Of a DNA stretch of 64,000 nucleotides, positions 34,001-39,341 are shown one piece after another. A program made the position numbers and the translations under genes. How positions within the stretch are numbered: the stretch's first letter is position 1; every line of letters begins with the position of its first letter. The stretch lies in NCBI GenBank assembly GCA_037013495.1, contig CM072806.1:310001-374000 (forward strand), read 5' to 3'. Under the pieces are notes generated by a model. That model was not told the origin of the DNA. It was given only the letters and a program-made list of their open reading frames with translations, and did no database searches. The DNA is from Hippophae tibetana (taxonomy: Eukaryota > Streptophyta > Magnoliopsida > Rosales > Elaeagnaceae).

Positions 34001-36371
34001 GAGCCACAGATTAAAGTTTGTTTGATGACCATTTTCAGTATCCTATGTTTTGTCCAATTCTATTTGCTCTCGCTCTATGTTTTCTTATCAATTTGCTCTA
34101 GTTTTTGAAATTATGCAGTTAGGGTTCAAGTTCATATCACGATCTTCTCTTATTCAATTGGTCTACCACCAATCATCACTTGGTTTCATCTAATTCCAAT
34201 CCTAGAGCTTTCATCCTGCGATTTGCTCACCATTACTTCGTTTCCCATTAATTACTTGTGTAGTTAGTCTTATTTTTCTCATCACTCTCAGTTTCCTTCA
34301 ATGTCTAGAGAAATTTTTGTATATTGCTATGTTATTGGAGTTTTCATTTCTCGTAAAGTACCCGTATCCAAGTGACATAACATGGACATGGACATGAGTG
34401 TGGGTACTCAAAGACTCCAATTTGGTAGAAATTTACATCAAATTTCCAACACCTAGATACGTATCAAAAAATTTATGACTCTCGGTGTTCTAAAAGAATA
34501 CAGGTATATTGCAATGCTAAATAAGCATCCTATCTAGCATGGAATGTGGATCCAAATAAGTGAGATCCTCTCTCTATTGAGTTCAAATATTAATGTTTGC
34601 TTATTTTCTATTATATAAATGCAACCTAATTGATCATGACACAAGCTACTGTGATGAGAATGTGTCTATAACTAGAACAGGCTCTTGAATTTCACTTTGG
34701 TAACTGGCTTAGAGCTGAAGATTCTGAGAACACACCTAAAGGGTAAAGGTTGATCTACTTGCTAAATGTAAATGAAAACTAAAACAAAATTAGTAGTGGA
34801 GAATGTGATGCTGAAAATATGGCTCATACTTGAGAGATTATAGGTTGATAAAGAAAATGTGAAGCCTGGTGAGACGGTGTAATAAAAATAGGAAGTAAAC
34901 AAGGGATTAGTGTGGGTGCAGAGAATAGAATGGAAAAAGAACTTGCAGGAAGAGCAAATCAACACAATTGTACCTATTGTTTTGGCTAGTTGACAAGGCA
35001 ATCGGAAGAAATGCTTCCATTATTTCAAAACGAGTTTTCGAGGCACGCCTCAAATAGAGGCTCTTAAAGAAATGTGAGGCATAAGCGTCAATTGTCATAT
35101 TTTTCTACCACCGAACTTTCTCATTGCAATTATACCATTTAACTTTTAAGTGTTACAAATTATACCACTAACGTCCATACAATGTTACATATATACCATA
35201 TAATGCATTCTCTATTAATTTCTTTCAAAAACATAATGGAAAATAAGCACGTGGACTCCACCCAATTTGGTAAACCTAATTTTGTTAGTTTATGCCATTA
35301 GAAATCAAAAGCAAAAAGAACTTCAAGATTAGGGTAGAGATTAAATTTGGTTTATTTGAGCCACTTTTGAAGACATACAAAATAAATAACTCAAAAGTCA
35401 TGTAAAAATCGATTATTTTGCCTCTACAATGGTTGAGTGGAATCCACGCCTTGTTTCCATTATGTTTTGCAAACAAATTGACAAAGAAGGCACAAGATGG
35501 TATACATGTAATATTTTATGAAAATTAATGGTATTTTTGTAACACTTAAGTTAAATGGTATACTTGCAACACATGGAAAATTTTGAAGGTAGAAAATTTT
35601 ATTTATCAAATATAGAATCCTACTTATTTTAAAATTAAAATAATTTCCTAATTTTGTCATGCATCACTTTTACCCTGATTAGTTTGAAGGCTATAAACTC
35701 GGGGTAAAGTGCCTATACGATTGTTCACATAGTGCATATAGGGTCCTGCTTGTTATGTGGTGTTTGGTATGTAGAAAATGTGAGTTATGATACTGACATA
35801 ATGTATGTGGATTTGTAATCGGTGCTTGTATTGCTTTTGATCAATGAAATGTATTTTCTTTTTGCCCAAAAAATTATAAATATAAATCGTCATGTAAACA
35901 ATTCAGAATCAATCACATTCACATATCCCATTTCCTTTTCCATCTCAACCCTTGGGTTTCAAATTCCAAATAATTATAAACTCAACTATTGAATTAATAA
36001 CATATCATATGCCCTTCCAACTTAACCGCTCCCAATACAAACTAAAAATTGAGGCCGAAATTCCTAAAATTCAAACCACTTATAGAACTAAGAGATCAAA
36101 CAACAGGTAACGATCTTAGTTACATAAATTCAGACCCAAAAAATTGAGAAAGATCTTATGGGATTACCAATTTGAAAGGGTTGTTGCAGCCAGGAAACTT
36201 GGGAGAGGAATCATCGGCGAGAGTGACATCGTCGGGAGCGACATCGTTTCCACTGGCAATCGCGAGAGAAATGACGGAGAAGATAATAATTAACCAGAGG
36301 AGAGTCGACGAACAAGAAGTCATAAGTCCGCCAGGTGCTCCTACAAACGCTGCGTTTTGGTTCTGCTTCAT
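4193..36371 (-). CDS. Signal peptide peptidase-like intramembrane aspartyl protease (SPPL4/5 type), 3' end outside window
   Basis: SPPLs are multi-pass GxGD aspartyl proteases of the endomembrane system that cut type II membrane proteins within the bilayer. Eleven minus-strand exons with GT-AG borders join in frame: 36168-36371, 24476-24634, 23531-23642, 22498-22617, 19825-19985, 18955-19131, 17373-17407, 17109-17265, 6994-7047, 6821-6913 and 4193-4335. The product has a signal peptide ([17 protein letters not shown]), a luminal PA domain (residues about 65-200), then membrane helices with the catalytic YD (Asp about 406) and GFGD (Asp about 459). About 471 residues are present; relatives have roughly 540, so the final exon or exons with the PAL motif are missing and presumably lie left of position 1. 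No stop or frameshift is seen in the exons, so the gene is probably functional despite 10-kb and 11.5-kb introns full of transposons. Confidence 0.93.
4336..6820 (-). other. SPPL intron 10
   Basis: No coding signal. It contains two AT-rich dispersed repeats built from words such as 'AAGGACTAAATTGCA'. One spans about 4800-5110. The other, about 6160-6430, has related words in inverted orientation at its two ends and two direct copies near 6385-6420, like a fold-back element. Confidence 0.6.
6160..6430. repeat. Fold-back-like AT-rich repeat in SPPL intron 10
   Basis: The left part contains 'TGCACAATTTAGTTCC' and the right part contains 'AAGGACTAAATTGCA' twice about 30 bp apart. These are roughly inverse to each other, so the stretch can fold back. 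Exact ends and a target duplication could not be fixed. Confidence 0.45.
6821..6913 (-). CDS. SPPL exon 10 (YD catalytic exon)
   Basis: 31 codons, [18 protein letters not shown] through ESVMIV, carrying the YD motif with the first catalytic aspartate (about residue 406). Acceptor CTTTCAG|GTTGC, donor GTG|GTAGGT; both ends are in phase 0. Confidence 0.95.
6994..7047 (-). CDS. SPPL exon 9
   Basis: 18 codons, [18 protein letters not shown], typical of the segment between the QDxLG and YD motifs in plant SPPLs. Acceptor GACAG|GGCATT, donor CAAG|GTTCTT. It is separated from exon 10 by only 80 bp. Confidence 0.93.
7048..8509 (-). other. SPPL intron 8, exon-proximal part without genes
   Basis: AT-rich intron sequence up to the 3' LTR of Copia-2. 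No conserved coding blocks were seen. A short direct duplication (TTTGTTATTATTAACAT twice) lies at about 8118-8162. Confidence 0.5.
8510..8706 (-). repeat. Copia-2 3' LTR (inner end sure, outer end approximate)
   Basis: On the minus strand the polypurine tract AACTTGAAGGGGAG is followed immediately by TGTAGAATTTCAG at 8706, the expected LTR start. The far end is put near 8510-8520 because the sequence TCTCAAATATTTTCTTCAA there matches the end of the related Copia-1 tail. Confidence 0.6.
8714..9230 (-). pseudogene. Copia-2 RNase H
   Basis: The last 99 codons (8714-9013) are open and encode '[20 protein letters not shown]' then '[14 protein letters not shown]' and end [11 protein letters not shown] with a stop just before the polypurine tract. 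Upstream, the segment to about 9230 carries the start of RNase H (words such as STTGY and SRSSAEA) in another phase, so the domain is frameshifted. Confidence 0.83.
9222..9690 (-). pseudogene. Copia-2 reverse transcriptase, C-terminal part
   Basis: 9222-9551 is open for 109 codons and matches the Copia RT/connection region ('[19 protein letters not shown]' and '[20 protein letters not shown]'). Further upstream to 9690 the minus strand encodes the catalytic block '[15 protein letters not shown]' and then stops abruptly at the minisatellite. Confidence 0.85.
9696..9958. repeat. 47-bp minisatellite, about 5.6 copies
   Basis: The unit, 46-49 bp long, begins GAGGGAGAGCGCTCTACC and continues with a T-run, GAGCT and GGTGATCAACTCTC. 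Unit starts are at about 9696, 9742, 9789, 9838, 9887 and 9934. Each unit contains the palindromes AGAGCGCTCT (some copies degenerate) and TGATCA. It lies at the left end of the Gypsy fragment and directly abuts broken Copia-2 RT, so it was probably carried in with the Gypsy. Confidence 0.9.
10006..10467 (-). pseudogene. Gypsy-2 protease region
   Basis: Contains '[20 protein letters not shown]' then '[20 protein letters not shown]', the hallmark of the retropepsin C-terminal part in plant Gypsy gag-pol proteins. The catalytic DTGSS-like region falls just upstream (about 10470-10500), where the frame is broken. The frame ends in a TA dinucleotide run at 10011-10040. Confidence 0.8.
10672..12260 (-). 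pseudogene. Gypsy-2 gag
   Basis: Two recognisable blocks are in minus-strand frames. 11216-11509 has the gag core '[19 protein letters not shown]' and '[14 protein letters not shown]'. 10672-11004 has the downstream block '[20 protein letters not shown]', which matches the zinc-knuckle-like motif and 'RGYLKDLV' of plant Gypsy gag. The N-terminal part out to about 12260 is acidic and low in conservation. Stops and frame changes separate the blocks. Confidence 0.8.
12371..12388 (-). other. Gypsy-2 primer binding site
   Basis: Minus-strand TGGCGCCCATCGTGGGGC lies three bases inside the LTR end. This is the usual place for a PBS and the usual type for Tat-like Gypsy elements. Confidence 0.65.
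12391..12670 (-). repeat. Gypsy-2 5' LTR
   Basis: 280 bp starting TGTTTGGGC and ending ...CAACA on the minus strand, next to the PBS. Its outer end abuts the Copia-2 RT segment at 12671 exactly. No second copy was found at the left end of the fragment. Confidence 0.7.
12671..13710 (-). repeat. 520-bp tandem duplication within Copia-2 RT
   Basis: 12671-13190 and 13191-13710 are nearly identical head-to-tail copies; only a few single-base differences were seen (for example TTGGTAG versus TTGATAG, and GAGCAATATT versus GAACAATATT). Each copy encodes on the minus strand the N-terminal Copia RT, from the linker through the '[20 protein letters not shown]'-like block to '[11 protein letters not shown]'. 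Both copies begin with ATCACCATTGAGG and end with GCTCAACAATAG in plus orientation. Confidence 0.95.
13997..14577 (-). pseudogene. Copia-2 integrase
   Basis: The minus strand encodes '[20 protein letters not shown]', containing the second catalytic Asp, then '[20 protein letters not shown]' with the catalytic Glu, then in a shifted frame '[20 protein letters not shown]'. The frame changes around 14310, so the domain is frameshifted. It aligns with the Copia-1 fragment at 128-565. Confidence 0.87.
15223..16237 (-). pseudogene. Copia-2 gag, zinc-knuckle region and protease start
   Basis: The minus strand from an ATG near 16237 encodes '[19 protein letters not shown]' and continues with '[16 protein letters not shown]', the standard N-terminus of a plant Copia gag (UBN2-like). 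15381-15848 carries '[20 protein letters not shown]'. 15223-15405 contains '[14 protein letters not shown]', the aspartic protease motif (DSG). Frameshifts occur between the blocks. Confidence 0.82.
16349..16738 (-). other. Open stretch upstream of Copia-2 gag with a 36-bp repeat
   Basis: An open minus-strand frame of 129 codons contains two tandem copies of '[11 protein letters not shown]' from a 36-bp direct repeat at about 16585-16655. It has no recognised domain and lies where a Copia leader or gag extension would be. It is more likely leader sequence than a host gene. Confidence 0.35.
17109..17265 (-). CDS. SPPL exon 8
   Basis: Encodes [16 protein letters not shown] followed by a membrane helix ([19 protein letters not shown]) and SWVGQDAL. 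Acceptor GACCAG|TAAATG, donor CTT|GTAAGT. The next exon is 10 kb away and restores the frame as QDAL-GICLM. Confidence 0.94.
17373..17407 (-). CDS. SPPL exon 7 (35-bp microexon)
   Basis: 35 bp encoding [11 protein letters not shown] plus two bases, a conserved helix segment after IGGVE. Acceptor TTTGCAG|GGAATG, donor TTAAG|GTATGC. The phase fits the flanking exons exactly. Confidence 0.92.
17408..18954 (-). other. SPPL intron 6
   Basis: Intron sequence without recognisable coding blocks or clear element ends. Open frames here are short and lack conserved motifs. Confidence 0.6.
18955..19131 (-). CDS. SPPL exon 6
   Basis: 59 codons: an acidic loop ([12 protein letters not shown]), then a membrane helix ([19 protein letters not shown]) and a second helix ending FCIGGVE. 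Acceptor TATATAG|GAATC, donor GAG|GTAACA; phase 0 at both ends. Confidence 0.95.
19132..19824 (-). other. SPPL intron 5
   Basis: AT-rich intron. It contains two similar stretches (about 19375-19450 and 19560-19640) sharing words such as CAATAAAAAA and AATTGCA(C/T)GCTCT, suggesting an old local duplication. Confidence 0.5.
19825..19985 (-). CDS. SPPL exon 5
   Basis: Completes the PA domain ([16 protein letters not shown]) and begins the membrane domain with the helix [18 protein letters not shown], then a loop [19 protein letters not shown]. Acceptor ATCCAG|TTGAG, donor AAAG|GTTTCA. The first base of the Val codon comes from exon 4. Confidence 0.95.
19986..22497 (-). other. SPPL intron 4
   Basis: 2.5-kb intron. 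It contains a possible LINE remnant on the plus strand (about 20590-20935) and, near 22160-22340, a stretch with 'GGTCTGGCCCAGCCTGAGCC' that resembles dispersed plant repeats. Nothing else was recognised. Confidence 0.5.
20590..20935 (+). mobile_element. Possible LINE 3'-end remnant
   Basis: The plus-strand frame at 20656-20883 contains '[20 protein letters not shown]' and later 'YNVVLWPSN'. This resembles the IW-x-ERNNR-F ... VALW motif at the C-terminal end of plant LINE reverse transcriptases, and it is followed by a stop and an AT-rich tail. There is no poly(A) tail or clear target duplication, so this is tentative. Confidence 0.4.
22498..22617 (-). CDS. SPPL exon 4
   Basis: 40 codons of the PA domain: [20 protein letters not shown] then [20 protein letters not shown]. 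Acceptor TTTCAG|ATCTA, donor AAAG|GTGCGT. The first codon is split with exon 3. Confidence 0.95.
22618..23530 (-). other. SPPL intron 3
   Basis: AT-rich intron with no conserved coding block on either strand. The overlapping open frames at 22719-22928 on both strands have no family resemblance. Confidence 0.6.
23531..23642 (-). CDS. SPPL exon 3
   Basis: PA-domain segment [20 protein letters not shown] then [17 protein letters not shown], containing the conserved RGxCxFxxKA motif. Acceptor TTGCAG|TTATC, donor GAAG|GTCTTC. Confidence 0.95.
23643..24475 (-). other. SPPL intron 2
   Basis: Contains a strongly T-rich/A-rich low-complexity block (about 23960-24250) and no coding signal. Confidence 0.6.
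24476..24634 (-). CDS. SPPL exon 2
   Basis: 53 codons starting [20 protein letters not shown] and ending CSASSSK, the start of the luminal PA domain. Acceptor ATTTCAG|GTCAAG, donor TCTAAG|GTTTTC. The next upstream exon is 11.5 kb away. Confidence 0.95.
24891..25004 (+). repeat. TRIM left LTR, 3'-truncated
   Basis: Matches the right LTR at 112 of 114 positions, then departs after GGCCTTGGGC; the final TTATATAACA is missing here and reappears after the captured sequence at 26892-26901. Confidence 0.92.
25005..25339 (+). other. Captured sequence 5' of the TST frame, probably 5' UTR
   Basis: Non-LTR sequence directly upstream of the transporter ATG. The last 140 bp (TTTCGTCGGAAAC... to ...TAGCGGAAAA) have the T- and C-rich look of a plant 5' leader. 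The origin of the first 100 bp (CTGCAGTTGCAGCTGGGTG...) is unclear; it may be mRNA leader or a third template. Confidence 0.5.
25340..26882 (+). pseudogene. Intronless truncated tonoplast sugar transporter (TST/TMT) captured in a TRIM
   Basis: TST proteins are tonoplast proton-coupled monosaccharide/sucrose carriers of the major facilitator superfamily. The first frame (25340-25975) begins at an [23 protein letters not shown], and covers helices 1-6 with the MFS motifs 'DWLGRRPM' and 'PESPRW'. One extra A in a run of seven A's at 25942-25948 shifts the frame. The second frame (about 25945-26882) then encodes '[20 protein letters not shown]' and the long acidic, Ser/Gly-rich central loop characteristic of TSTs. 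It stops at GPSWRSL, where LTR sequence begins. Helices 7-12 are absent. No introns interrupt about 1.5 kb of coding sequence, pointing to an mRNA source. Confidence 0.93.
26858..26901 (+). repeat. TRIM LTR tail after the captured gene
   Basis: GAGATCTCTTATTGGGTTGA onward matches the LTR end GAGATCTTATTGGGTTGAG and finishes with TTATATAACA directly before the PBS. It overlaps the transporter reading frame, giving the last residues IGLS before the stop. Confidence 0.9.
26902..26914 (+). other. TRIM primer binding site
   Basis: TGGTATCAAAGCT follows the LTR end without a gap, the standard PBS for plant initiator methionine tRNA. Confidence 0.88.
26974..27097 (+). repeat. TRIM right LTR, complete (124 bp)
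   Basis: Begins TGTTGAAGG directly after the polypurine tract and ends TTATATAACA before the AAAAC target duplication. Confidence 0.92.
27355..29100 (-). pseudogene. Gypsy-1 integrase and RNase H remnants
   Basis: The minus strand at 28116-28382 encodes '[20 protein letters not shown]' and 'KMSNRSIGK', the zinc-binding N-terminus of integrase. 27753-28004 encodes '[20 protein letters not shown]' and '[14 protein letters not shown]', the core C-terminal part. 28690-28920 encodes RNase H words '[19 protein letters not shown]' and '[12 protein letters not shown]'. The pieces lie in different frames with stops. Confidence 0.83.
29133..29600 (-). pseudogene. Gypsy-1 reverse transcriptase remnant
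   Basis: 29133-29339 encodes '[20 protein letters not shown]' then '[13 protein letters not shown]'. The catalytic YxDD motif has become FCND, so the enzyme is dead. 29375-29572 carries '[20 protein letters not shown]', the upstream RT block. Confidence 0.87.
30249..30545 (-). pseudogene. Gypsy-1 zinc knuckle and protease start
   Basis: Minus strand: '[14 protein letters not shown]' (about 30503-30545) fits CX2CX4HX4C. Further on comes a frame ending '[17 protein letters not shown]', where the retropepsin motif D-S/T-G has become DNG. Confidence 0.8.
30600..32024 (-). pseudogene. Gypsy-1 gag region, degenerate
   Basis: 31708-31914 has an open frame '[20 protein letters not shown]' near the expected gag start. 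Scattered blocks at 31203-31692 contain gag-like but frameshifted sequence. About 30650-30715 holds two tandem 28-bp units around TTTTTCTGGGGGAGGTCATGG. An AT-rich interval at about 30940-31130 has no gag resemblance and may be a later insertion. Confidence 0.65.
32007..32019 (-). other. Gypsy-1 primer binding site
   Basis: Minus-strand TGGTATCAAATCC, five bases inside the right LTR, fits an initiator-Met tRNA PBS. Confidence 0.8.
32025..32395 (-). repeat. Gypsy-1 5' LTR (371 bp)
   Basis: TGATGCAAGGAGG to GGTCCTGCATCA in plus orientation, followed by the AGATA target duplication. It aligns with the split left LTR throughout. Confidence 0.92.
33343..34495. mobile_element. Fold-back/Mutator-like non-autonomous element, about 1.15 kb
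   Basis: The left arm (about 33343-33475) and right arm (about 34358-34495) are inverted copies over roughly 120 bp. Both contain ATATCTAGGTGTTG-like or ATCTAGGTGTTGGA words, AAATTTACA and TCCATGTCCATGT in matching order. The centre has no coding capacity. Exact ends and target duplication were not resolved, so family assignment rests only on the long inverted repeats. Confidence 0.65.
35099..35597. mobile_element. Fold-back element with about 170-bp inverted arms
   Basis: Sequence from 35099 (TTTTCTACC) is matched by the reverse complement of sequence ending near 35597 (GGTAGAAAA). Arms share ATACCATTTAACTT, AAGTGTTACAA, TTACATATATACCAT-like and AAAACATAATGGAAA words in the same order, and continue to GTGGA(C/T)TCCAC. 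Only about 130 bp separates the arms. No target duplication was fixed. Confidence 0.7.
36168..36371 (-). CDS. SPPL exon 1 with signal peptide
   Basis: 68 codons from ATG at 36371. A hydrophobic stretch [17 protein letters not shown] serves as the signal peptide, followed by an acidic linker and [11 protein letters not shown], the conserved start of the mature SPPL region. Donor AAATTG|GTAATC. A second ATG 16 codons later ([10 protein letters not shown]) would also keep the signal peptide and cannot be excluded. Confidence 0.92.
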
Positions 36372-37756
36372 TTCAATATTGCATATAAATTTTGGGAGGA
36401 AAAAGCAAACAGAGACAAAACGAGAGACAAAACAATGGCAGATTATTATTGGAAAGGTATCCGTGTTGTGTTCTTATGTAAAGAGGAAGTTTATTCCTAA
36501 AGTATCTCGCTTTGTATTTCTTGTTTGACCTAAAACATAATTCCCTACGTTTCTGTCTACAAGCAATTGAATGACCGGTGGAAGATGTGACCAAAAAGGA
36601 AATGCAAAAGAAGTACTACTCTCACTTAAGTTTTCTTAAAAGATCAATATAGTCGCTTAGCTTGTAATCGTTGTACTTAAATCTAGATGTATTTTATTTT
36701 TTAACTAAAAAAATGATATTTTAATCGAAGTTTTAAGGTTAAATTACACAATTTCTTTTTTAAAAAAGAATACCCCACAAATCTATTAACTTTTTTCACT
36801 TTACAAACTTGTCTACTGATTTTTTACAAGTAATTTAAAAATATACTAGATTAATAAATACTACCTTATAAATCCACTAGTTGAATTTTAGAAGTTTTAT
36901 TTGATAATTTAATTGATATTAAATTTTAAAAGACACATTTAATAGCAAGTTTGAAAGCTCTCTCGATTTACTTACATGGGAGGTTTTAAATAATAAAATA
37001 AGGATCTCTTAATGTTATTCACCAACATCCTTTTTCATAATTAATTTTATCATCAGAAAACTGGCTTTGAATTATATTTACTACCACTGTACTCCTTTCG
37101 TTAATAGCCTTCTAATACCACATATTTTGTCACCATCAATATGCATTTTAAAAATAAACTCATCAAATAGATTTATAATATTTTATTTTATTAATTTAGT
37201 AAAATTTGATTGTATTAATTGAAATTTATTGGATTAAAATATCTAACTTCACAAAATTTGTTGAAAATTGATGTTGAAAACGCCTAATCCAAAGGTGTAA
37301 AGGCTTTGACAAATAAAACAAGGTCTCTCAAAATTTTATTGTTTCTTTCATGTTTTAATTACAATTCTATAGTTATATATAAGGAGATTTACTCTTTGAA
37401 TTAAACATTCTTTGATTTACTCCTACAATTAAAGATTCCTTGTTTTACTCCTTGAATTAAAGATTACTTGTTTTACTCCTTGAATTACTCCTTAAATTAA
37501 GGATGACAACTCCTTAATTTACTCTTTGAATTAAGGTTCTTGATTTACTCATTGAATTAAGAAGTCATCACTCATTAATTTACTTCTTAAATTACTCCTT
37601 AATTTTATCTTCAATACTCCCCCTCAAGCTAGATCCATAAAGTTTATGGATCTAAGCTTACACAGAAGTCGTTGAAACTGATGAGAAGTCAAGACAACAA
37701 ATATAAAACTAACAAAAAATGCTGATTACGATAGCAAAAAAAATTATTATTGTTAA
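36372..37756. other. SPPL upstream region with a possible Copia LTR
   Basis: 5' leader and promoter of SPPL should lie just above 36371; no sure TATA box was picked out. At about 37320-37645 the minus strand has a polypurine-type junction (GCTTGAGGGGGAGTATTGAAG) preceding a stretch rich in repeated 'TTACTCCTTGAATTAA' words. It looks like a Copia LTR without its coding part. Confidence 0.5.
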
Positions 37757-38167
37757 TGTGGGACCTTTCCTTTTACCACAATACTTCCTCTCCATATCGG
37801 GCAGGTGGGAGCTACAAGAGAGATTTAATCCATCATCGCCAAGAACTTGATTTCAATATGGGACCTTTCCTTTTACCACAATACTACTCCTCCACATCAG
37901 GTAGGTAGAAGCTGTAGGAAAGATTTAATCATCATCGCCAAGAGCTTGGTTTCAATGTGGGACCTTTCTTTTTACCACAGCACTCCTCCTCCACATCAGG
38001 TAGGTAGAAGTGCATGAGAGATTTAATCCATCATCGCCAAGAGCTTGGTTTCAATGTGGGACCTTTCCTTTTACCATAATACTCTTCATCCACGTCAAGT
38101 CGGTAGAAGCTGCAAGAGAGATTTAATCCATCATCGCCAAGAGCTTGGTTTCAATGTGAGATCTTTC
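37757..38167. repeat. 100-bp tandem repeat array, left part
   Basis: The unit contains GTGGGACCTTTCCTTTTACC, CCACATCAGGTAGGTAGAAG and ATTTAATCCATCATCGCCAA. Unit marks (GGACC) fall at about 37761, 37861, 37960, 38059 and 38159, spaced 99-100 bp. The last unit is cut after ATCTTTC by the CACTA element and resumes at 47396. Confidence 0.93.
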
Positions 38168-38194
38168 CACTACTACAAAAAGGGGTATATAAGT

Positions 38195-38370
38195 CGATGT
38201 CTAAAGTCGGTTTTTTGTAAAAACCGACTTTTAATGAATTTAAAGTCGGTTGTCCACGTCAACCGACGCTATCCACGTAACGTAGCATCGGTTGATGTGG
38301 ACAACCGACGCTATCCACGTAACGTACCGTCGGTTGACGTGGACAACCGACGCTATCCACCTAATATATG
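38195..38370. repeat. CACTA-1 5' subterminal repeats
   Basis: Words AAAGTCGGTT and AACCGACTTT occur in both orientations, followed by about three copies of the 12-mer ACGCTATCCACG (some with CGTAACGTA) between GTCGGTTG / CAACCGAC. Such arrays are the usual binding sites for the CACTA TNPA-type protein. Confidence 0.85.
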
Positions 38371-39341
38371 CCCTAACATCTCATTTAGTACGCAGATTTC
38401 CAGTTTTCGATCTGCTTCTTCCTCTCCTTTCCTCACTCGAGTCACTTTTCGCCCAAAATCTTAACCGTGCGCCACCTTCGTTCTACATTTCCGGCCACCT
38501 CCAACCACCATTTGAACGGACGTTTGTAAGTTTTCTCTTCTCACAATATTATCTGTCAGTTCTTCTTTTTTTAATAGCAAAATGTTAAAATCTGCGTATG
38601 GGTATTCCATTGATTAATTCCCCGAATATGAATGTTCTTATGTCTTAATTTGGAGTGCAATATTTCGTGCAGTAGAACAAAATAATTCTTTATTTCGTTT
38701 TTAATAAAATGGGATGATGATCCATTATATTCAAAGGCTGATCTTAACTTATATAAGTATGAGTTAAAAACCGAAGGTTGTGATAATTTGTAAAATACAT
38801 ATGCTTGTGACAAGTAGGATAAATCAAAAAGGGTTTGTGATCTATTATTATTAATATTACAAAGTGACTTTTTTATAGTCGAAATAAAGTGAACAGCGTT
38901 TAATTTGTGCTAATTTATCAGCGTGTAAATGTATTTCGTTAATCGAATAGCGTATTTTTGTATAAATTTTTGATTTAGTTATGTTTTTTTGTTTGCTTGT
39001 AATAATAATGTTTGAATTATTACTTGTATGTATTCAATAATATGTGAAATGTTTTGTGGGTTTGCGTGGATAAATTTATACGTATAATTAATATTACTTT
39101 GTAATTATGATATAGTAACATGCTTAGAAATTAGAATCAACCGCGTGATTGGTTTTGATATATATATTCATGAAACATGAACTGCTTATTTTTTAATTTG
39201 TATATAAATGGTTTTGTAAAATGATTAAAATGATAACTATTTTGCATTATGTATGTTTTGATATATATTCTAATAATTAGGAAATTTATATATAATAATA
39301 CATAATTAAGTAATATGTTTAATTAATGTCATTAATAGAAA
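38371..39341. other. CACTA-1 5' untranslated region
   Basis: From the subterminal repeats to the transposase ATG there is a CT-rich stretch (38390-38560, likely leader) and then AT-rich sequence that probably includes an intron. No conserved coding block is present. Confidence 0.55.

Larger units (their letters stand above)
32401..36167 (-). other. SPPL intron 1, upstream part
   Basis: Noncoding apart from two fold-back elements listed separately (33343-34495 and 35099-35597). No conserved protein blocks were recognised. Confidence 0.6.

Noticed and set aside
36172..36528. 118-codon plus-strand open frame
   Set aside because: It is antisense to SPPL exon 1 and its leader; no family resemblance.
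38045..38464. 139-codon open frame with repeated 'VDNRRYPRNV' motifs
   Set aside because: It runs from the 100-bp tandem array across the CACTA terminus into the subterminal repeats; the repeat peptide is a by-product of noncoding repeats.
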